Shown here: piece after piece, positions 11,901 through 20,323 of the stretch | Position numbering within the stretch: the stretch's first letter is position 1 | How the letters are laid out: each line of letters opens with the position of its first letter | Virus record (IMG/VR): IMGVR_UViG_3300027822_000001 | Coordinates: 28,596-92,595 of that record | Reading direction: 5' to 3' (one strand) | Length of the DNA: 64,000 nucleotides | From: a virus | Notes under the pieces: model-generated | Told to the model about the DNA's origin: nothing | Databases searched by the model: none | What the model saw: only the letters and a program-made list of their open reading frames with translations | Position numbers and translations under genes: made by a program

Positions 11901-12750
11901 CATGATGGAACATGTTAAAGTTAAGCTTAAAGACGGTACTGAAATGTCTTTATTAGATGCACATGATAATTCTGGAAAGATAAGAGATGACGTAGAAAAC
12001 GTATCAGAATGGAAAGCTTTCACTGAAGATGGTACTATAAATAAAGCAGCTAAGTTTAGAGCTTCAGTTCAACAACTTGTTAAAAGATTGCACGGTAACT
12101 ATGACCCTGACTCAATGATGGCGATTAAGAAAAGTGTATTAGGTAGATTTCTAATGACCTTTCATACTTACTTACCAGAAGCTATAGCTACTAGATTTGA
12201 AACTGAAAAGTTTGATGAGGAACTTAACTATATAGTAAAAGGAAGGTATAGAACTTATGGTACTTTAGGATTTAAAAGGTCTTTAACGGCACTGTCAGAT
12301 ATAATTATGAATAAATATTTTAATAAAGATATAAGTAAGTATGAGAGTATACCTAAGATAGATTTAGAAAACATGAAAAGAAATGCAGTTGAGGTTCAGT
12401 GGGGCTTATCTATGATGGCTCTTACATTACTGTCTACTATGTTCTTTGATGATGATGATAGAAAAACATTTGCTATGAGGCATACCTTAGATTTACTAGG
12501 AAGAGCACAAAATGATATAAGTCAATTTGTTAGTCCACCTGCTATTTTAAATATGGTAAAGAATCCTTTTCCGCAGTATAGAGTATTACAAAGTATGTTC
12601 AAGTATCCAGAAGTTATATATAAATATAGCACTATGGATGACATACATCATGATAATGAATATTTATTTAGAAATACAGCTAAACAATTTCCAGGAGCTA
12701 AACAATTTCACAAGATGTTTTTAGCAGAGCCTTATAAAGGTAATCAATAA
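8995..12750 (+). CDS. Large companion protein of the virion RNA polymerase operon
   Basis: 1251 residues, beginning MAKCITFDATQRK. No catalytic motif is recognised. Long Lys/Glu-rich, probably coiled-coil segments fill the first two thirds. Near residue 1136 there is a hydrophobic stretch (LSMMALTLLSTMFF) followed directly by five acidic residues, which could be membrane-active or part of a core. It follows the RNA polymerase gene by 9 bases and ends just before a terminator, so the two are probably one operon. Crassvirales carry two or three giant proteins at this place, known or suspected to be capsid cargo ejected with DNA. A role as ejected cargo is inferred from position and size only. 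Confidence 0.75.
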   Translation: MAKCITFDATQRKELVNLIGYDKAEELINKYKSKIPEAEVIKGIRIWDELSNNPTYAESNADLLEKSTIEFTASASSAIGKTLFKLNNELKKQRLNLRNDVDAEKSNAKIVELEDNIRQLKNNKSLMSIVDITKTSLDSWIKKDVFESKDYSISTVKKAYDELEVLDGIIKELLVREVDLKTGKNKYKFTNKKVFDEAEKVVGEIAITKNKLNGILDKVVLTEHNKVMNRNATIDDLTNYIDTDMGTAVFLDPSRTKNPIAKFVHKIMAFRSKNAKVELNETLVKTIDKLAKDSGLDMTKQANNDIFLQKDKNGKTLPNILSEYSYEYSEFYTDLRDSLASYSRVAEHVSRKNSKLAKRGNELVDKINKNYIVADTRKLLSSDEKVVEEEKSRMISEVGEEKATELIEQAIDRYDKYQNQYEAYKERLDMSKDNDSDSIESASKLAAKLKSFENRYSPLKVLEALSGEGGDILLNGFYKLAIAPKRMIDNKDTGFYDKRYNALKNNKENSKKYELLSFIKNKLKEYYSYFPPEVTDKLQDNYLAEVFGDNLFDVFKKGNVNILKDKIYESVATKEVNNIQRGIVNAKNQQIKKVPIEYMSDKIGNLNYRIKRINSKIEENNDIIESYLQDIEKYQTSQLKFTNVKSIFDSYNERIKSKYDKIAELEQQNSELSSKPKELEDAKNLMLEKKSTNIVEVMKNLGLMSLNYKNKIQIQDIVELARRKLVDGANQLVETKKGRPLRAAVTEYVNKNGQSAVEKMVNDSMDAMLYGEFKNNKGFTDKYIGIDAKSREKVSDYKKEKTKLKDKLFKGEIKDDEFIESLDTMKEMLNKEAGVRTMTLSDVADTFNAYVYRLNMGWNPLSAASNVVYGKMANQIEAGANVFYNSKDLKKAYRLLGASAMKSLTGSANTTATKIYNLILNYGTMFDLLEDSFGATKGLSDKQKKLGFLNMMEGQRRGEYRNQGAVLLAMMEHVKVKLKDGTEMSLLDAHDNSGKIRDDVENVSEWKAFTEDGTINKAAKFRASVQQLVKRLHGNYDPDSMMAIKKSVLGRFLMTFHTYLPEAIATRFETEKFDEELNYIVKGRYRTYGTLGFKRSLTALSDIIMNKYFNKDISKYESIPKIDLENMKRNAVEVQWGLSMMALTLLSTMFFDDDDRKTFAMRHTLDLLGRAQNDISQFVSPPAILNMVKNPFPQYRVLQSMFKYPEVIYKYSTMDDIHHDNEYLFRNTAKQFPGAKQFHKMFLAEPYKGNQ

Positions 12751-12761
12751 ATAATAATTAG

Positions 12762-12787
12762 GGGATGCCGTTAGGTGTCCCTTTTTT
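12762..12787 (+). terminator. Intrinsic terminator of the RNA polymerase operon
   Basis: An 8-base stem GGGATGCC / GGTGTCCC (two G-U pairs) with loop GTTA is followed directly by six T. It lies 11 bases after the TAA of the giant companion gene, on the plus strand. Confidence 0.85.
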
Positions 12788-12817
12788 GTTTTTACTCCAA
12801 ACTTCGACAGATTGAAC

Positions 12818-12869
12818 AAAAAAAAGTCCAAAAATCACACTTTTTAGTATGAAATTTGGACTTTTTTTT
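12818..12869. terminator. Bidirectional terminator between converging operons
   Basis: Perfect inverted repeat: eight A plus GTCCAAA at 12818-12832 and TTTGGAC plus eight T at 12855-12869, with a 22-base loop. The flanking A and T runs make it a terminator in both directions. It separates the plus-strand RNA polymerase operon from the end of the minus-strand operon. Confidence 0.7.
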
Positions 12870-12897
12870 ATAAATTGAACTTTGCGTCATCGCCTAA

Positions 12898-13170
12898 TTA
12901 TTTTGAATCTTCGAGACTTTCTAGACTGTCTTTGTACTCTTTGAATATAGCTTCATAATCAACAGCTACCACATCAGATGCTTCTCCTGTGCTTATTGTA
13001 TCATTAAGCTTCTCATTTCCTCTTATTATTAGCTTCTTTTTAGTACCAACAGCCTCTAGTAAATTAGTAACTAGTAAGTTTGCGGCAGTTACATTCTTTG
13101 CTACAGTATATATTGAATACCATTCAGATTCCTTTGTTCCTATTGCTACTTTGTATAAGCTTAGTCTCAT
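12898..13170 (-). CDS. Small hypothetical protein, last gene of the minus operon
   Basis: 90 residues, not recognised. The N-terminal half is mixed strand/helix (MRLSLYKVAIG...), the C-terminus acidic (Glu, Asp, Ser rich). The start overlaps the stop of the upstream gene by 4 bases (ATGA), so it is translationally coupled. It is the promoter-distal end of the long minus-strand operon, directly before the shared terminator. Confidence 0.7.
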   Translation of the reverse strand: MRLSLYKVAIGTKESEWYSIYTVAKNVTAANLLVTNLLEAVGTKKKLIIRGNEKLNDTISTGEASDVVAVDYEAIFKEYKDSLESLEDSK

Positions 13171-13961
13171 ATGTTTCTTTTAAATGATTCTTTATTAATA
13201 TTAGTTTGTTGCGGTGGAAGCTCTTTATATTTAGCTATTTCTTTTCTTATATAGTCTAAGCTTTCTTCCGGAGTTTCATTAGCTTTAGTGTAGTTAACAT
13301 AGGTATTATTAGGCTCTCCTAAAATAACTGTTGCTACTTCATATACTGGTTTTTTTATGTCATCTTCTAAAAAATATACTTCTTTAAGTTGTTTTACTCT
13401 TCTTGTTGCTCCTCCAACAGTCATTGCAACATTAGTATATCTTCTAATTAAACTTTTATCTCTATATTTTGCAAGCAGCTTCTTATACTTATATTCATTA
13501 CCATTAGCTTCATTAAAAGCTCTAATTGATATACTTTCTGGAGTTTTTGTATATTGGTTTATTTGCATATTAAAGTACTCTCCAGTAACTTCACTCTTAG
13601 GATTAGGTAGTATGGCTTTTAAGAAGTTTCTAGCTCCATCTCCTTTTGTAACCCACTTATCAGATAGGCTATCAAATTGTAGATTTATGAAGTCATCTTC
13701 TGTTATTCCAATATTTTCTAGGCTATGTCTTAAATGTTTAAGGACTGATTCTATGCTCCACACTGATTTTGCATATATTCTCCCTACCGCCTGAGATTTG
13801 TATGTCGTAGCAGGTTCAAATGTTCTTGAATGAGGGGTCTTATTAGTAGACCCCTTCATCCAAATAAACACATTCTTACTATTACTTAACACTTGTTGAA
13901 ATCCTATTATAGATAAGGTATCTACTGCAAAGACTGATTGTTTAGAGTTATAGTAATTCAT
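13167..13961 (-). CDS. Hypothetical protein, 264 aa
   Basis: Not recognised. Soluble mixed alpha/beta composition with no signal peptide or membrane segment. It has a central basic stretch (RRYTNVAMTVGGATRRVKQLK) and a Pro/Gln-containing C-terminus. It sits between dUTPase (12 bases upstream) and a 90-residue gene (4-base overlap), so it belongs to the replication operon. A nucleic-acid-related role is only suggested by position. Confidence 0.7.
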   Translation of the reverse strand: MNYYNSKQSVFAVDTLSIIGFQQVLSNSKNVFIWMKGSTNKTPHSRTFEPATTYKSQAVGRIYAKSVWSIESVLKHLRHSLENIGITEDDFINLQFDSLSDKWVTKGDGARNFLKAILPNPKSEVTGEYFNMQINQYTKTPESISIRAFNEANGNEYKYKKLLAKYRDKSLIRRYTNVAMTVGGATRRVKQLKEVYFLEDDIKKPVYEVATVILGEPNNTYVNYTKANETPEESLDYIRKEIAKYKELPPQQTNINKESFKRNI

Positions 13962-13972
13962 ATTTTATACTT

Positions 13973-14395
13973 TTATTGTATTCCAGTACTACCAAATCCA
14001 TCTTTTCCTCGGTCAGTTTCATTAAGAGACTTAACCTCTTCTAATGTTACTTTTGTTATTGGATTTATAACCATTTGAGCAATTCTATCTCCTTTATGTA
14101 TTATTTGTACTCCTTCTCCATGATTGATTAAAATAATACCTATTTCGCCTCTATAATCATAGTCTATAGTGCCTGGAGAGTTAAGAACTGTTATTCCTTT
14201 CTTAGCAGCCAGACCACTTCTAGGTCTTATCTGAGCTTCTAATCCTACTGGAAGTTCAATATACAATCCTGTAGATATAACTTCCCACTCACCCGAACGT
14301 ATTACTTGTTCTACGTTACTTCTTAAATCCATTCCTATACTACCTGTAGTTTCATATTTAGGTAATGGATTGTCAGATTTGTTTACTATTTTCAT
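13973..14395 (-). CDS. dut: dUTP diphosphatase (dUTPase)
   Basis: 140 residues, the normal length for a trimeric dUTPase. It hydrolyses dUTP to dUMP and pyrophosphate, limiting uracil in DNA and supplying dUMP. All five family motifs are visible in order: GSIGMDLRS, RPRSGLAAKKG, GTIDYDYRGEI, GDRIAQMVI and the C-terminal P-loop-like RGKDGFGSTG. The initiating ATG overlaps the TGA of the upstream gene (ATGA). Together with the uracil-DNA glycosylase gene near 34.5 kb this forms a two-layer uracil defence. Confidence 0.97.
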   Translation of the reverse strand: MKIVNKSDNPLPKYETTGSIGMDLRSNVEQVIRSGEWEVISTGLYIELPVGLEAQIRPRSGLAAKKGITVLNSPGTIDYDYRGEIGIILINHGEGVQIIHKGDRIAQMVINPITKVTLEEVKSLNETDRGKDGFGSTGIQ

Positions 14396-14922
14396 ATTGT
14401 ATTTAGTTTTATTTTTTCAAGTAGCTCTAATCTACTTCTTATTGCAGTTGGTTCGGAATCAAATAAGTCTTTGGCTCTTTCCAGCCTATGTTTTTCATCT
14501 CTTCCAGATATCTTTGTTGCTAACTTTGTTATATAAGCGTCATCACTATCTGATATGGTTTCTTGTAAAAATTTATATTCTTCTGAACTAATCATCTTAT
14601 AAAAATCTGATAGACTTGATAAAGGTAATCTTTTATAGTTTCCTTGTATCAAAATATTCCATATTTCTTTCTTTTTTGGTAAGCATTCAAATTCTAGAAT
14701 ATAATAGTTTTCTTCTTTATAGATAGCCTTAGCTTTATTTTTAGTTTCCATTTTAGTTGCCAACGCTAAATCAGAAACTCTTATAAATAATCTATATCTT
14801 CTATATCTATCTTTATATTTAAATCCAATAACTATCATTGTAAGTATATTGTCTCTAAATATTGTCTTATTTATTCCAACGAGGGGCAGAAATAGCCTTC
14901 TAAGCTTCGTTTGTTGTAACAT
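14392..14922 (-). CDS. Hypothetical protein, 176 aa
   Basis: Not recognised. Basic, with an Arg/Tyr-rich stretch near residues 35-45 (KYKDRYRRYRLF) and a helical C-terminal half with many charged residues. It overlaps its neighbours by 4 bases downstream (dUTPase) and 23 bases upstream, so it is coupled within the replication operon. The charge pattern would suit nucleic-acid binding, but there is no recognisable domain. Confidence 0.65.
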   Translation of the reverse strand: MLQQTKLRRLFLPLVGINKTIFRDNILTMIVIGFKYKDRYRRYRLFIRVSDLALATKMETKNKAKAIYKEENYYILEFECLPKKKEIWNILIQGNYKRLPLSSLSDFYKMISSEEYKFLQETISDSDDAYITKLATKISGRDEKHRLERAKDLFDSEPTAIRSRLELLEKIKLNTI

Positions 14923-15301
14923 CCCTTAATTCATCCTTTTTATCTAAAAAATCAATAACGTAGCTATGTGCTTCTTCAATTAATTCGTTATACCTGTTTT
15001 TTAATAGAGCTATTGCATCTTTTTTATCTGATAGAAAAGCGTCGATATAGCAAACAAGACCATCAGTCATCTTTACTATATCACAAAAATTGGCTATTTC
15101 TACTACTCTATTAACAGCATTTTTATAAATTCTCCTACTAAAAGTTTCTCCATTTTTCATTTGTACTCCTTTAAACATTGCTACTGTCTCGTAGGCATAA
15201 TTTATGTGTGGTATTATGTCATAAGTTGTAATATTAGCTACTTCGTCTTTAAGTTCTAATTCAACTCTAATAATTTTCTTCTCTTCCATTAAATCTTCCA
15301 T
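14900..15301 (-). CDS. Hypothetical protein, 133 aa
   Basis: Not recognised. Begins MEDLMEEKKIIRVELELKDE; a second possible start is Met5. Predicted beta-rich N-terminus then helical, acidic C-terminus. It ends in TAG, with a TAA 12 codons later in the same frame. It overlaps the primase gene upstream by 13 bases. A small primase-associated factor is possible from position only. Confidence 0.65.
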   Translation of the reverse strand: MEDLMEEKKIIRVELELKDEVANITTYDIIPHINYAYETVAMFKGVQMKNGETFSRRIYKNAVNRVVEIANFCDIVKMTDGLVCYIDAFLSDKKDAIALLKNRYNELIEEAHSYVIDFLDKKDELRDVTTNEA

Positions 15302-16284
15302 TTATTTATTAACATTTTCACTGTCTCTCTATTTAATTTGGATATAAGTTCAGCTGTATCCGTTGCTTCATAATGTTCTGATATTTTTATTTCATTTATA
15401 CCATACATATTTGCATATTTGTTGCTTAAAATATATCCTTTATTTTCTTCTTTATTATAATCACAATCATATAATAAAAATAAATTAAAGTTGTCCTTTA
15501 ATACTTCTATTATATCTCTTGGGATTTCCATGTCTTCCCCTTGTGTGTTGCATACATTAAATCCTAAAGAGTCTAAGATAATACAATCTTTATTTGATTT
15601 AGTTATGATAACTTCATCTTTACTAAAATCTAAATTTTCTAGATTATGTATCATTCTCTTTGCATTAGGATAATCAGACCTCCATTTATCTCCAAGTCTA
15701 TCCAGTGGTTTATAGGCTTTTGAATGTACCTTACTTAGATATTTCTCTCTGTAGATATATATAGGGTCACCATAATATGCAGACCACACTCTTGCATTGT
15801 TTATAAGAAGTTCTTTTGCACTATATACATGATGCTTAATCAAATAGTTTAAACTTCCTATTTTCAACCTATCAAGCCAATATATTTTATCAAATTCAGT
15901 ATATACTGGTTTATTATTATATTTAAAATATATAGGTTGTAATATTTTTTCTCTTTTTATGCTACTTTGTATTTTATCTCTTTTAACAACAGCTTCTCTA
16001 TATTTTATTCCTAAGCTAGTATCTATTTTTAAGTCTATTATTATCCTATTAATAGCTTCAGTAAAAGTCATTCTATATAATTCCATTACAAAATCTATAG
16101 CATTTCCTTTAGTGTTTCCAAAGTCCTTAAAAAAGAGCAGACCTACGTTATTAACAAATATGTTAAACGAAGGTCTCTTCTCTTTTCTAAAAGGAGACTT
16201 ATAATAAGTTCCTATCTTATAGCTACCAAAGTAGTATTTAAAGATGGAGCTGCTGTACTGTAGAACTCTATCTTTAACAGTCAT
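15289..16284 (-). CDS. DnaG-type DNA primase
   Basis: 331 residues. The N-terminal part has the DnaG-like segment YKSPFRKEKRPSFNIFVNN and FFKDFGNTKGNAIDFVM, which resembles the primase zinc-binding fold region but lacks the cysteines. The C-terminal part has a TOPRIM-like core: EVIITKSNKDCIILDSLGF, then LFLLYDCDYNKEENKG, giving the Glu/Lys and DxD-type metal site. It would make RNA primers for the phage polymerase. It lies next to ATPase, helicase and polymerase genes. Shorter than cellular DnaG and without a helicase-binding domain. Family assignment is firm; the loss of zinc ligands is read directly from sequence. Confidence 0.85.
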   Translation of the reverse strand: MTVKDRVLQYSSSIFKYYFGSYKIGTYYKSPFRKEKRPSFNIFVNNVGLLFFKDFGNTKGNAIDFVMELYRMTFTEAINRIIIDLKIDTSLGIKYREAVVKRDKIQSSIKREKILQPIYFKYNNKPVYTEFDKIYWLDRLKIGSLNYLIKHHVYSAKELLINNARVWSAYYGDPIYIYREKYLSKVHSKAYKPLDRLGDKWRSDYPNAKRMIHNLENLDFSKDEVIITKSNKDCIILDSLGFNVCNTQGEDMEIPRDIIEVLKDNFNLFLLYDCDYNKEENKGYILSNKYANMYGINEIKISEHYEATDTAELISKLNRETVKMLINKWKI

Positions 16285-16291
16285 TTATTGG

Positions 16292-17386
16292 TTAGAAGAA
16301 ATTAACATCTTCTGTACCTCCATCTCCAAACGGATTGTCTGTTTCTGTTGGTTTAGAGGTTGCTGCAGCTTGTTGTCTGTTTATTACACCACTCATTAAT
16401 TTTTCAGTATAGCTACTTTTAAACTCTTTTAATCCTAAATGTGGCATTCCATTATGTCCTACAAAAATACCTTTTGATTCTGCACTATAAACCTTACCAT
16501 TAGATGCAGGCTTTCGTTCTTCTGCTAACGATTTCAAGATTCTACTAAACTCTTTATTTACTGTTAAGTTGTTATCTAAATACCAACGTTCAAATACAGG
16601 ATAATAAGACTGTCTGAACTCGTTTCTGGTACTGTTATTATTTTCAACAGTCATTAGAAGAGTAGAACCATAAGCAGATTTACCATCAGCTGTTCTTATA
16701 TCTTCATGAATAATAGATATAAGCTCTTCAAGAGATGACATATCACCTTCTAACATAGCATCGACATCTAAGTCTTCTACCAATGCAACTTTTCTATTTA
16801 AGGTAGAGTAAGCATACAAGAAGTTAATTAAATCTTCAAAGTCTAAATGACCAGTAGAGAAAGGCATACCATGTACACCATCATCATCACCATGTTCAAA
16901 CTTCTCACTTCCGAAAGCTCCGTCAACAGCAACATATGTGGTTTTACCAAATTTATTGAAGACTTTTACTTTGTCTCCTTTTTTAGTAATACTTTTTGCT
17001 TTCATAAATCTAAAAGTCAATAACTTTTTCATTTTTAAAGCATCCAAAGTTTCAACTACTAAAGTTACTTTAGCATAAGTTACTTCGTCTTCGACGACAA
17101 CAGATTCTCTGTCTGAAGGAGCTAATTCATCATATTCTTTTTGAGATACTCTTTTTTTACCACCTCGTTCTTTAAAGTCAGTCCAACCCCAACCTAGTTT
17201 AGTTGTTCCCGTATAAACTCGTTCATCTTTGTCTGTATTATAGCCATCAAATAATTTAGCCATAGTTGCATTATCAGGATTTATGATAGGCATTCCTTTT
17301 TCATCTTCTACAATTTTAACTCCAGTAACTCCAAAATATTTAGTAAATTCCTGTCGTTCCGTAAACGTATTTGCTAATTTTCCCAT
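16292..17386 (-). CDS. Conserved replication-block protein, candidate ssDNA-binding protein
   Basis: 364 residues without a recognised fold. The C-terminus is Pro/Gly/Asp-rich and ends in EDVNFF, resembling the acidic, Phe-ended tail that SSB proteins use to recruit partners. Several long acidic stretches occur (HGDDDGVHG). It uses CGT and other less AT-biased codons more than its neighbours, as expected for an abundant protein. It lies between primase and a second abundant-looking protein. Single-stranded-DNA binding is an inference from tail, codon use and position; a scaffold for the replisome is an alternative. Confidence 0.6.
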   Translation of the reverse strand: MGKLANTFTERQEFTKYFGVTGVKIVEDEKGMPIINPDNATMAKLFDGYNTDKDERVYTGTTKLGWGWTDFKERGGKKRVSQKEYDELAPSDRESVVVEDEVTYAKVTLVVETLDALKMKKLLTFRFMKAKSITKKGDKVKVFNKFGKTTYVAVDGAFGSEKFEHGDDDGVHGMPFSTGHLDFEDLINFLYAYSTLNRKVALVEDLDVDAMLEGDMSSLEELISIIHEDIRTADGKSAYGSTLLMTVENNNSTRNEFRQSYYPVFERWYLDNNLTVNKEFSRILKSLAEERKPASNGKVYSAESKGIFVGHNGMPHLGLKEFKSSYTEKLMSGVINRQQAAATSKPTETDNPFGDGGTEDVNFF

Positions 17387-17420
17387 TTATTATATATAAA
17401 TCTTAAATTATTATTACTTG

Positions 17421-18452
17421 TTAAATAGAGTCAATAATTGAAGCTGCATCTGCTTCATTCAATGTTTGCACTTCTTCTTCAATAGGTGCCGATGCAACAG
17501 CAACATCTTCTAATGTATTAGTATTACCTCTACGTTTTTTTACTCTAAAGTCTGAAAGTTTATAAGCTGCTCTATCTGTTAATTTAGCTGCTACATTACC
17601 ATCTCCATCAAAAATAGCTACTGTTACTGCTTTATTATTGTAGCTAAATTTACCTACTTTTAATTTGCCAGATTTACTCATATCATCAGGGGCAACAACT
17701 CCATACATAGGATGTCTGAATACTTTACCTAATCTACTTCCAATAGATAATTTACCACCAGAACGAAGTGGGTATAATTTAATGAAGTTTTGTTCTCCAA
17801 TGCCACCTTCTACCATATAAGTACCTTCAGTACCTTTAATGATATTTCCAGCTCCGTCAATTTCTACTCCTGAGAAGAAACCTAAATCACACATAGATAC
17901 ATAGCAATAAGCACTAGTAGTCAAAATAAAGTTTCCGTTTTCATCAGAGCCATCAGCTTTATCTTCACTGATATCTTCATATGTACTTGTATAATATTGT
18001 TTATACAAAGGAACATTATGGTCTATTTTTATCCATTTTCCATCTCTTTTTTCTGCTTCTGAGATAACTACTCCATTATCATCTTTTTTAGAATATGTCC
18101 AATCAGATACTTCTCCATTTTTAGGAGTAATACCTTCAGGCAATTCATCAGTGATTTTACTCATTGATACAAGGGGTAATGGCATAACTCTTTCAGTAGT
18201 TTCATCAGTAACAATATTATCTAAGTAGCCACAAAACGGACTATCTTGATGATATGCTCCTCTTACTTTAAGAATATTCTTTCCACTTGAATCTAAGATA
18301 AAAGATTGAGTAGATACAGCATTTTTATCCAGTTGTTTGCCATCCCATCCAATTTGAGGTACTTTAACTTTAACTTCTCCACCAGCACGTGATAAAATTT
18401 TTAAATCTACATTTTCAAAACTGCTGCTAAATGTTCTTCTTTTTAATCCCAT
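17421..18452 (-). CDS. Conserved replication-block protein, 343 aa
   Basis: Not recognised. Starts MGLKRRTFSSSFENVDLKIL. Mostly beta-strand-like with many Gly and Asp; a basic RVKKRRGN patch lies about 40 residues before an acidic Ala/Glu tail. The basic patch plus acidic tail recalls DNA-binding proteins. Like its downstream neighbour it uses less biased codons, suggesting high expression. Placed between a P-loop ATPase and the SSB-like candidate. Role unknown. Confidence 0.6.
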   Translation of the reverse strand: MGLKRRTFSSSFENVDLKILSRAGGEVKVKVPQIGWDGKQLDKNAVSTQSFILDSSGKNILKVRGAYHQDSPFCGYLDNIVTDETTERVMPLPLVSMSKITDELPEGITPKNGEVSDWTYSKKDDNGVVISEAEKRDGKWIKIDHNVPLYKQYYTSTYEDISEDKADGSDENGNFILTTSAYCYVSMCDLGFFSGVEIDGAGNIIKGTEGTYMVEGGIGEQNFIKLYPLRSGGKLSIGSRLGKVFRHPMYGVVAPDDMSKSGKLKVGKFSYNNKAVTVAIFDGDGNVAAKLTDRAAYKLSDFRVKKRRGNTNTLEDVAVASAPIEEEVQTLNEADAASIIDSI

Positions 18453-18458
18453 TGTTTA

Positions 18459-19217
18459 TTAATTTATTTTAAATTTATAGTAGAGATTGAAAGCATTTCT
18501 TACAATCCCTAAGTCATTAGGTATTTCTTTAACTAGTCTACCTTGTTCATTAACAAATACGCCTAATACTGATTTCGCAATATCATTCTCATGTTGTGGT
18601 AATGTTCTGAATGAATATACCATATTTCTTCCTTTAAGTCTCCTTTGTGCTACTAATACTGTCGAGAATAATCCTTCTATAGTAAACTTCTCATCTAACA
18701 TCTTTCCAATAGTCTTTAATTTTATAAATATTTCTTTATCTTCTTTGTATTCATCTGTGTGCATAATAATAAACACTATTATGTCTTCTCTTAACTCTCT
18801 TAAATCATGCATTATTAAGTTAACAAATGAAAAACCCATTTGAGCATATTTCTCAAACCCAGTTTGTACTCTGCGGTCAAAGAAATCCATACTGAGAAGA
18901 TATTGAGCATCTTCTACAATTATGTTTTTAATCTTGGGGTTCTTATTAATTAACTGTAATGAGCTTGATATTTTATTATAGTTCCATCCTGTTATTTTAT
19001 TTCCAACTACTCCTTTCTTTCCGTCTTTTTCTATCATTCTAAATTCTGTGAATGTTCCTGGTGGAACAGGTAGTTCTTTGTTTACAGTATTTATTAAAAA
19101 GGTTTCTTCTGGCTTTAATCCTTCTATCTTTATATTGTCGTCTGGATAATCTAACTTACAGTAAGCAGTTGACTTTCCTGAAGCTGATTTTCCAGCAATA
19201 ACTACAATTTTTGACAT
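18459..19217 (-). CDS. P-loop ATPase of the replication/recombination block
   Basis: 252 residues. Walker A GKSASGKST at residues 9-17 and a Walker B-like strand ending in Asp (IKNIIVEDAQYLL). The layout matches the small ATP-binding proteins (Sak4/AAA_24 type) common in crAss-like phages, which act with single-strand binding and annealing. Its stop codon overlaps the helicase gene's region by one base, so the two are coupled. Exact subfamily cannot be fixed by eye. Confidence 0.8.
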   Translation of the reverse strand: MSKIVVIAGKSASGKSTAYCKLDYPDDNIKIEGLKPEETFLINTVNKELPVPPGTFTEFRMIEKDGKKGVVGNKITGWNYNKISSSLQLINKNPKIKNIIVEDAQYLLSMDFFDRRVQTGFEKYAQMGFSFVNLIMHDLRELREDIIVFIIMHTDEYKEDKEIFIKLKTIGKMLDEKFTIEGLFSTVLVAQRRLKGRNMVYSFRTLPQHENDIAKSVLGVFVNEQGRLVKEIPNDLGIVRNAFNLYYKFKIN

Positions 19218-20323
19218 TATACTATATTGTATTTTTTAAATTCATACTTTTCATAGTTTAAGTCCTCTGGATTTTCAATATCTCTAAATATTCCATTTTC
19301 TCCTACGTATGCAGCAGCAACTCTTATAGCAGAGCCTCCATATCTATCTTTCTCAATACCAAATAGCCTGAATCTATCTAATAAGCCTAAGTTGTTGTTT
19401 TCTTCTGTTGGCTTTATATAATACATACTATTTTTAAATCTTACACTAGATATCTCCTCATGATAAGGACTTCCTATTGCTATACAAACATCACAATCTT
19501 GAAAGGTATTTTTTGTATCCCTTGCATCTGCATGCCCATATATTAATTTCTTCGGTCCTTCTCCTTTCTTCTCTGGGTTAACTTGTTGAATGACAACTGG
19601 AGTTAGCCCAAACTGTCTTTTCAGGTCTACAAATATCATCTTACTTACCATATCCATTGTCTTTTTTAAAGTTGAACTTGGTAATTCTGGTATTAATGCC
19701 ATATGGTCTACAGCAGCTATTACCATCTTTTTTCTATTTTTAAAATGATATAATGGTTTACCTAAAGCATCTACTCCAAATTGAACAGACTGTTGCACAC
19801 ATCTCTTATGTATATAATCATACATATCCATTGGTTTTGCAGAAGTAAAGATAGTAGTTATTTTATCAATTACTTCTAAGTATCTAATAAAACCCTCATC
19901 TTTCATGATGTTTGAAATATCCTTTGGTGGTTTTCCATACACTCCAAGTAACTTTTTTATTCCTGTTAGAGTATTCTTATGAATAAAGAGGTATCTTACA
20001 GCTGCTTTAGCTGAAATCATTACTCTATCTATCTCTAAAGAATATAAAATTACTTCAATATCATCAGCATCTAACTCTCCACTTACCACTCTATCTGCTA
20101 AATTAAATATAAACTGGTCATAAAAGAAACTACTTTTACCAGCTTTTGATGCTCCTAGTATTAAATAATACATTCCTCTCATAATTCCTCCCACTGGAGC
20201 ATTTAATTTATTTATTGTGAATGGTAATCCTTGATTAAAACCATCAATTCCATCTTGTACTGCTTTTCCTAAGGCTTTAGTTAAACTATAAGTCCTGCCC
20301 AAATCCTCCATATGAGTCATCAT
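19217..20323 (-). CDS. Replicative DNA helicase, DnaB C-terminal type
   Basis: 368 residues. RecA-like motor with Walker A GASKAGKSS at residues 57-65, an ILYSLEIDR segment (H1a-like Glu), an IAAVDHMALIPE Walker B and the VVIQQVNPE / GHADARDTKNTFQDCD region typical of DnaB motifs 3 and 4. It lacks the usual DnaB N-terminal domain. It should unwind DNA at the fork ahead of PolA. Start MMTHMEDLG overlaps the upstream gene by 38 bases; Met5 is an alternative start. Confidence 0.88.
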   Translation of the reverse strand: MMTHMEDLGRTYSLTKALGKAVQDGIDGFNQGLPFTINKLNAPVGGIMRGMYYLILGASKAGKSSFFYDQFIFNLADRVVSGELDADDIEVILYSLEIDRVMISAKAAVRYLFIHKNTLTGIKKLLGVYGKPPKDISNIMKDEGFIRYLEVIDKITTIFTSAKPMDMYDYIHKRCVQQSVQFGVDALGKPLYHFKNRKKMVIAAVDHMALIPELPSSTLKKTMDMVSKMIFVDLKRQFGLTPVVIQQVNPEKKGEGPKKLIYGHADARDTKNTFQDCDVCIAIGSPYHEEISSVRFKNSMYYIKPTEENNNLGLLDRFRLFGIEKDRYGGSAIRVAAAYVGENGIFRDIENPEDLNYEKYEFKKYNIV

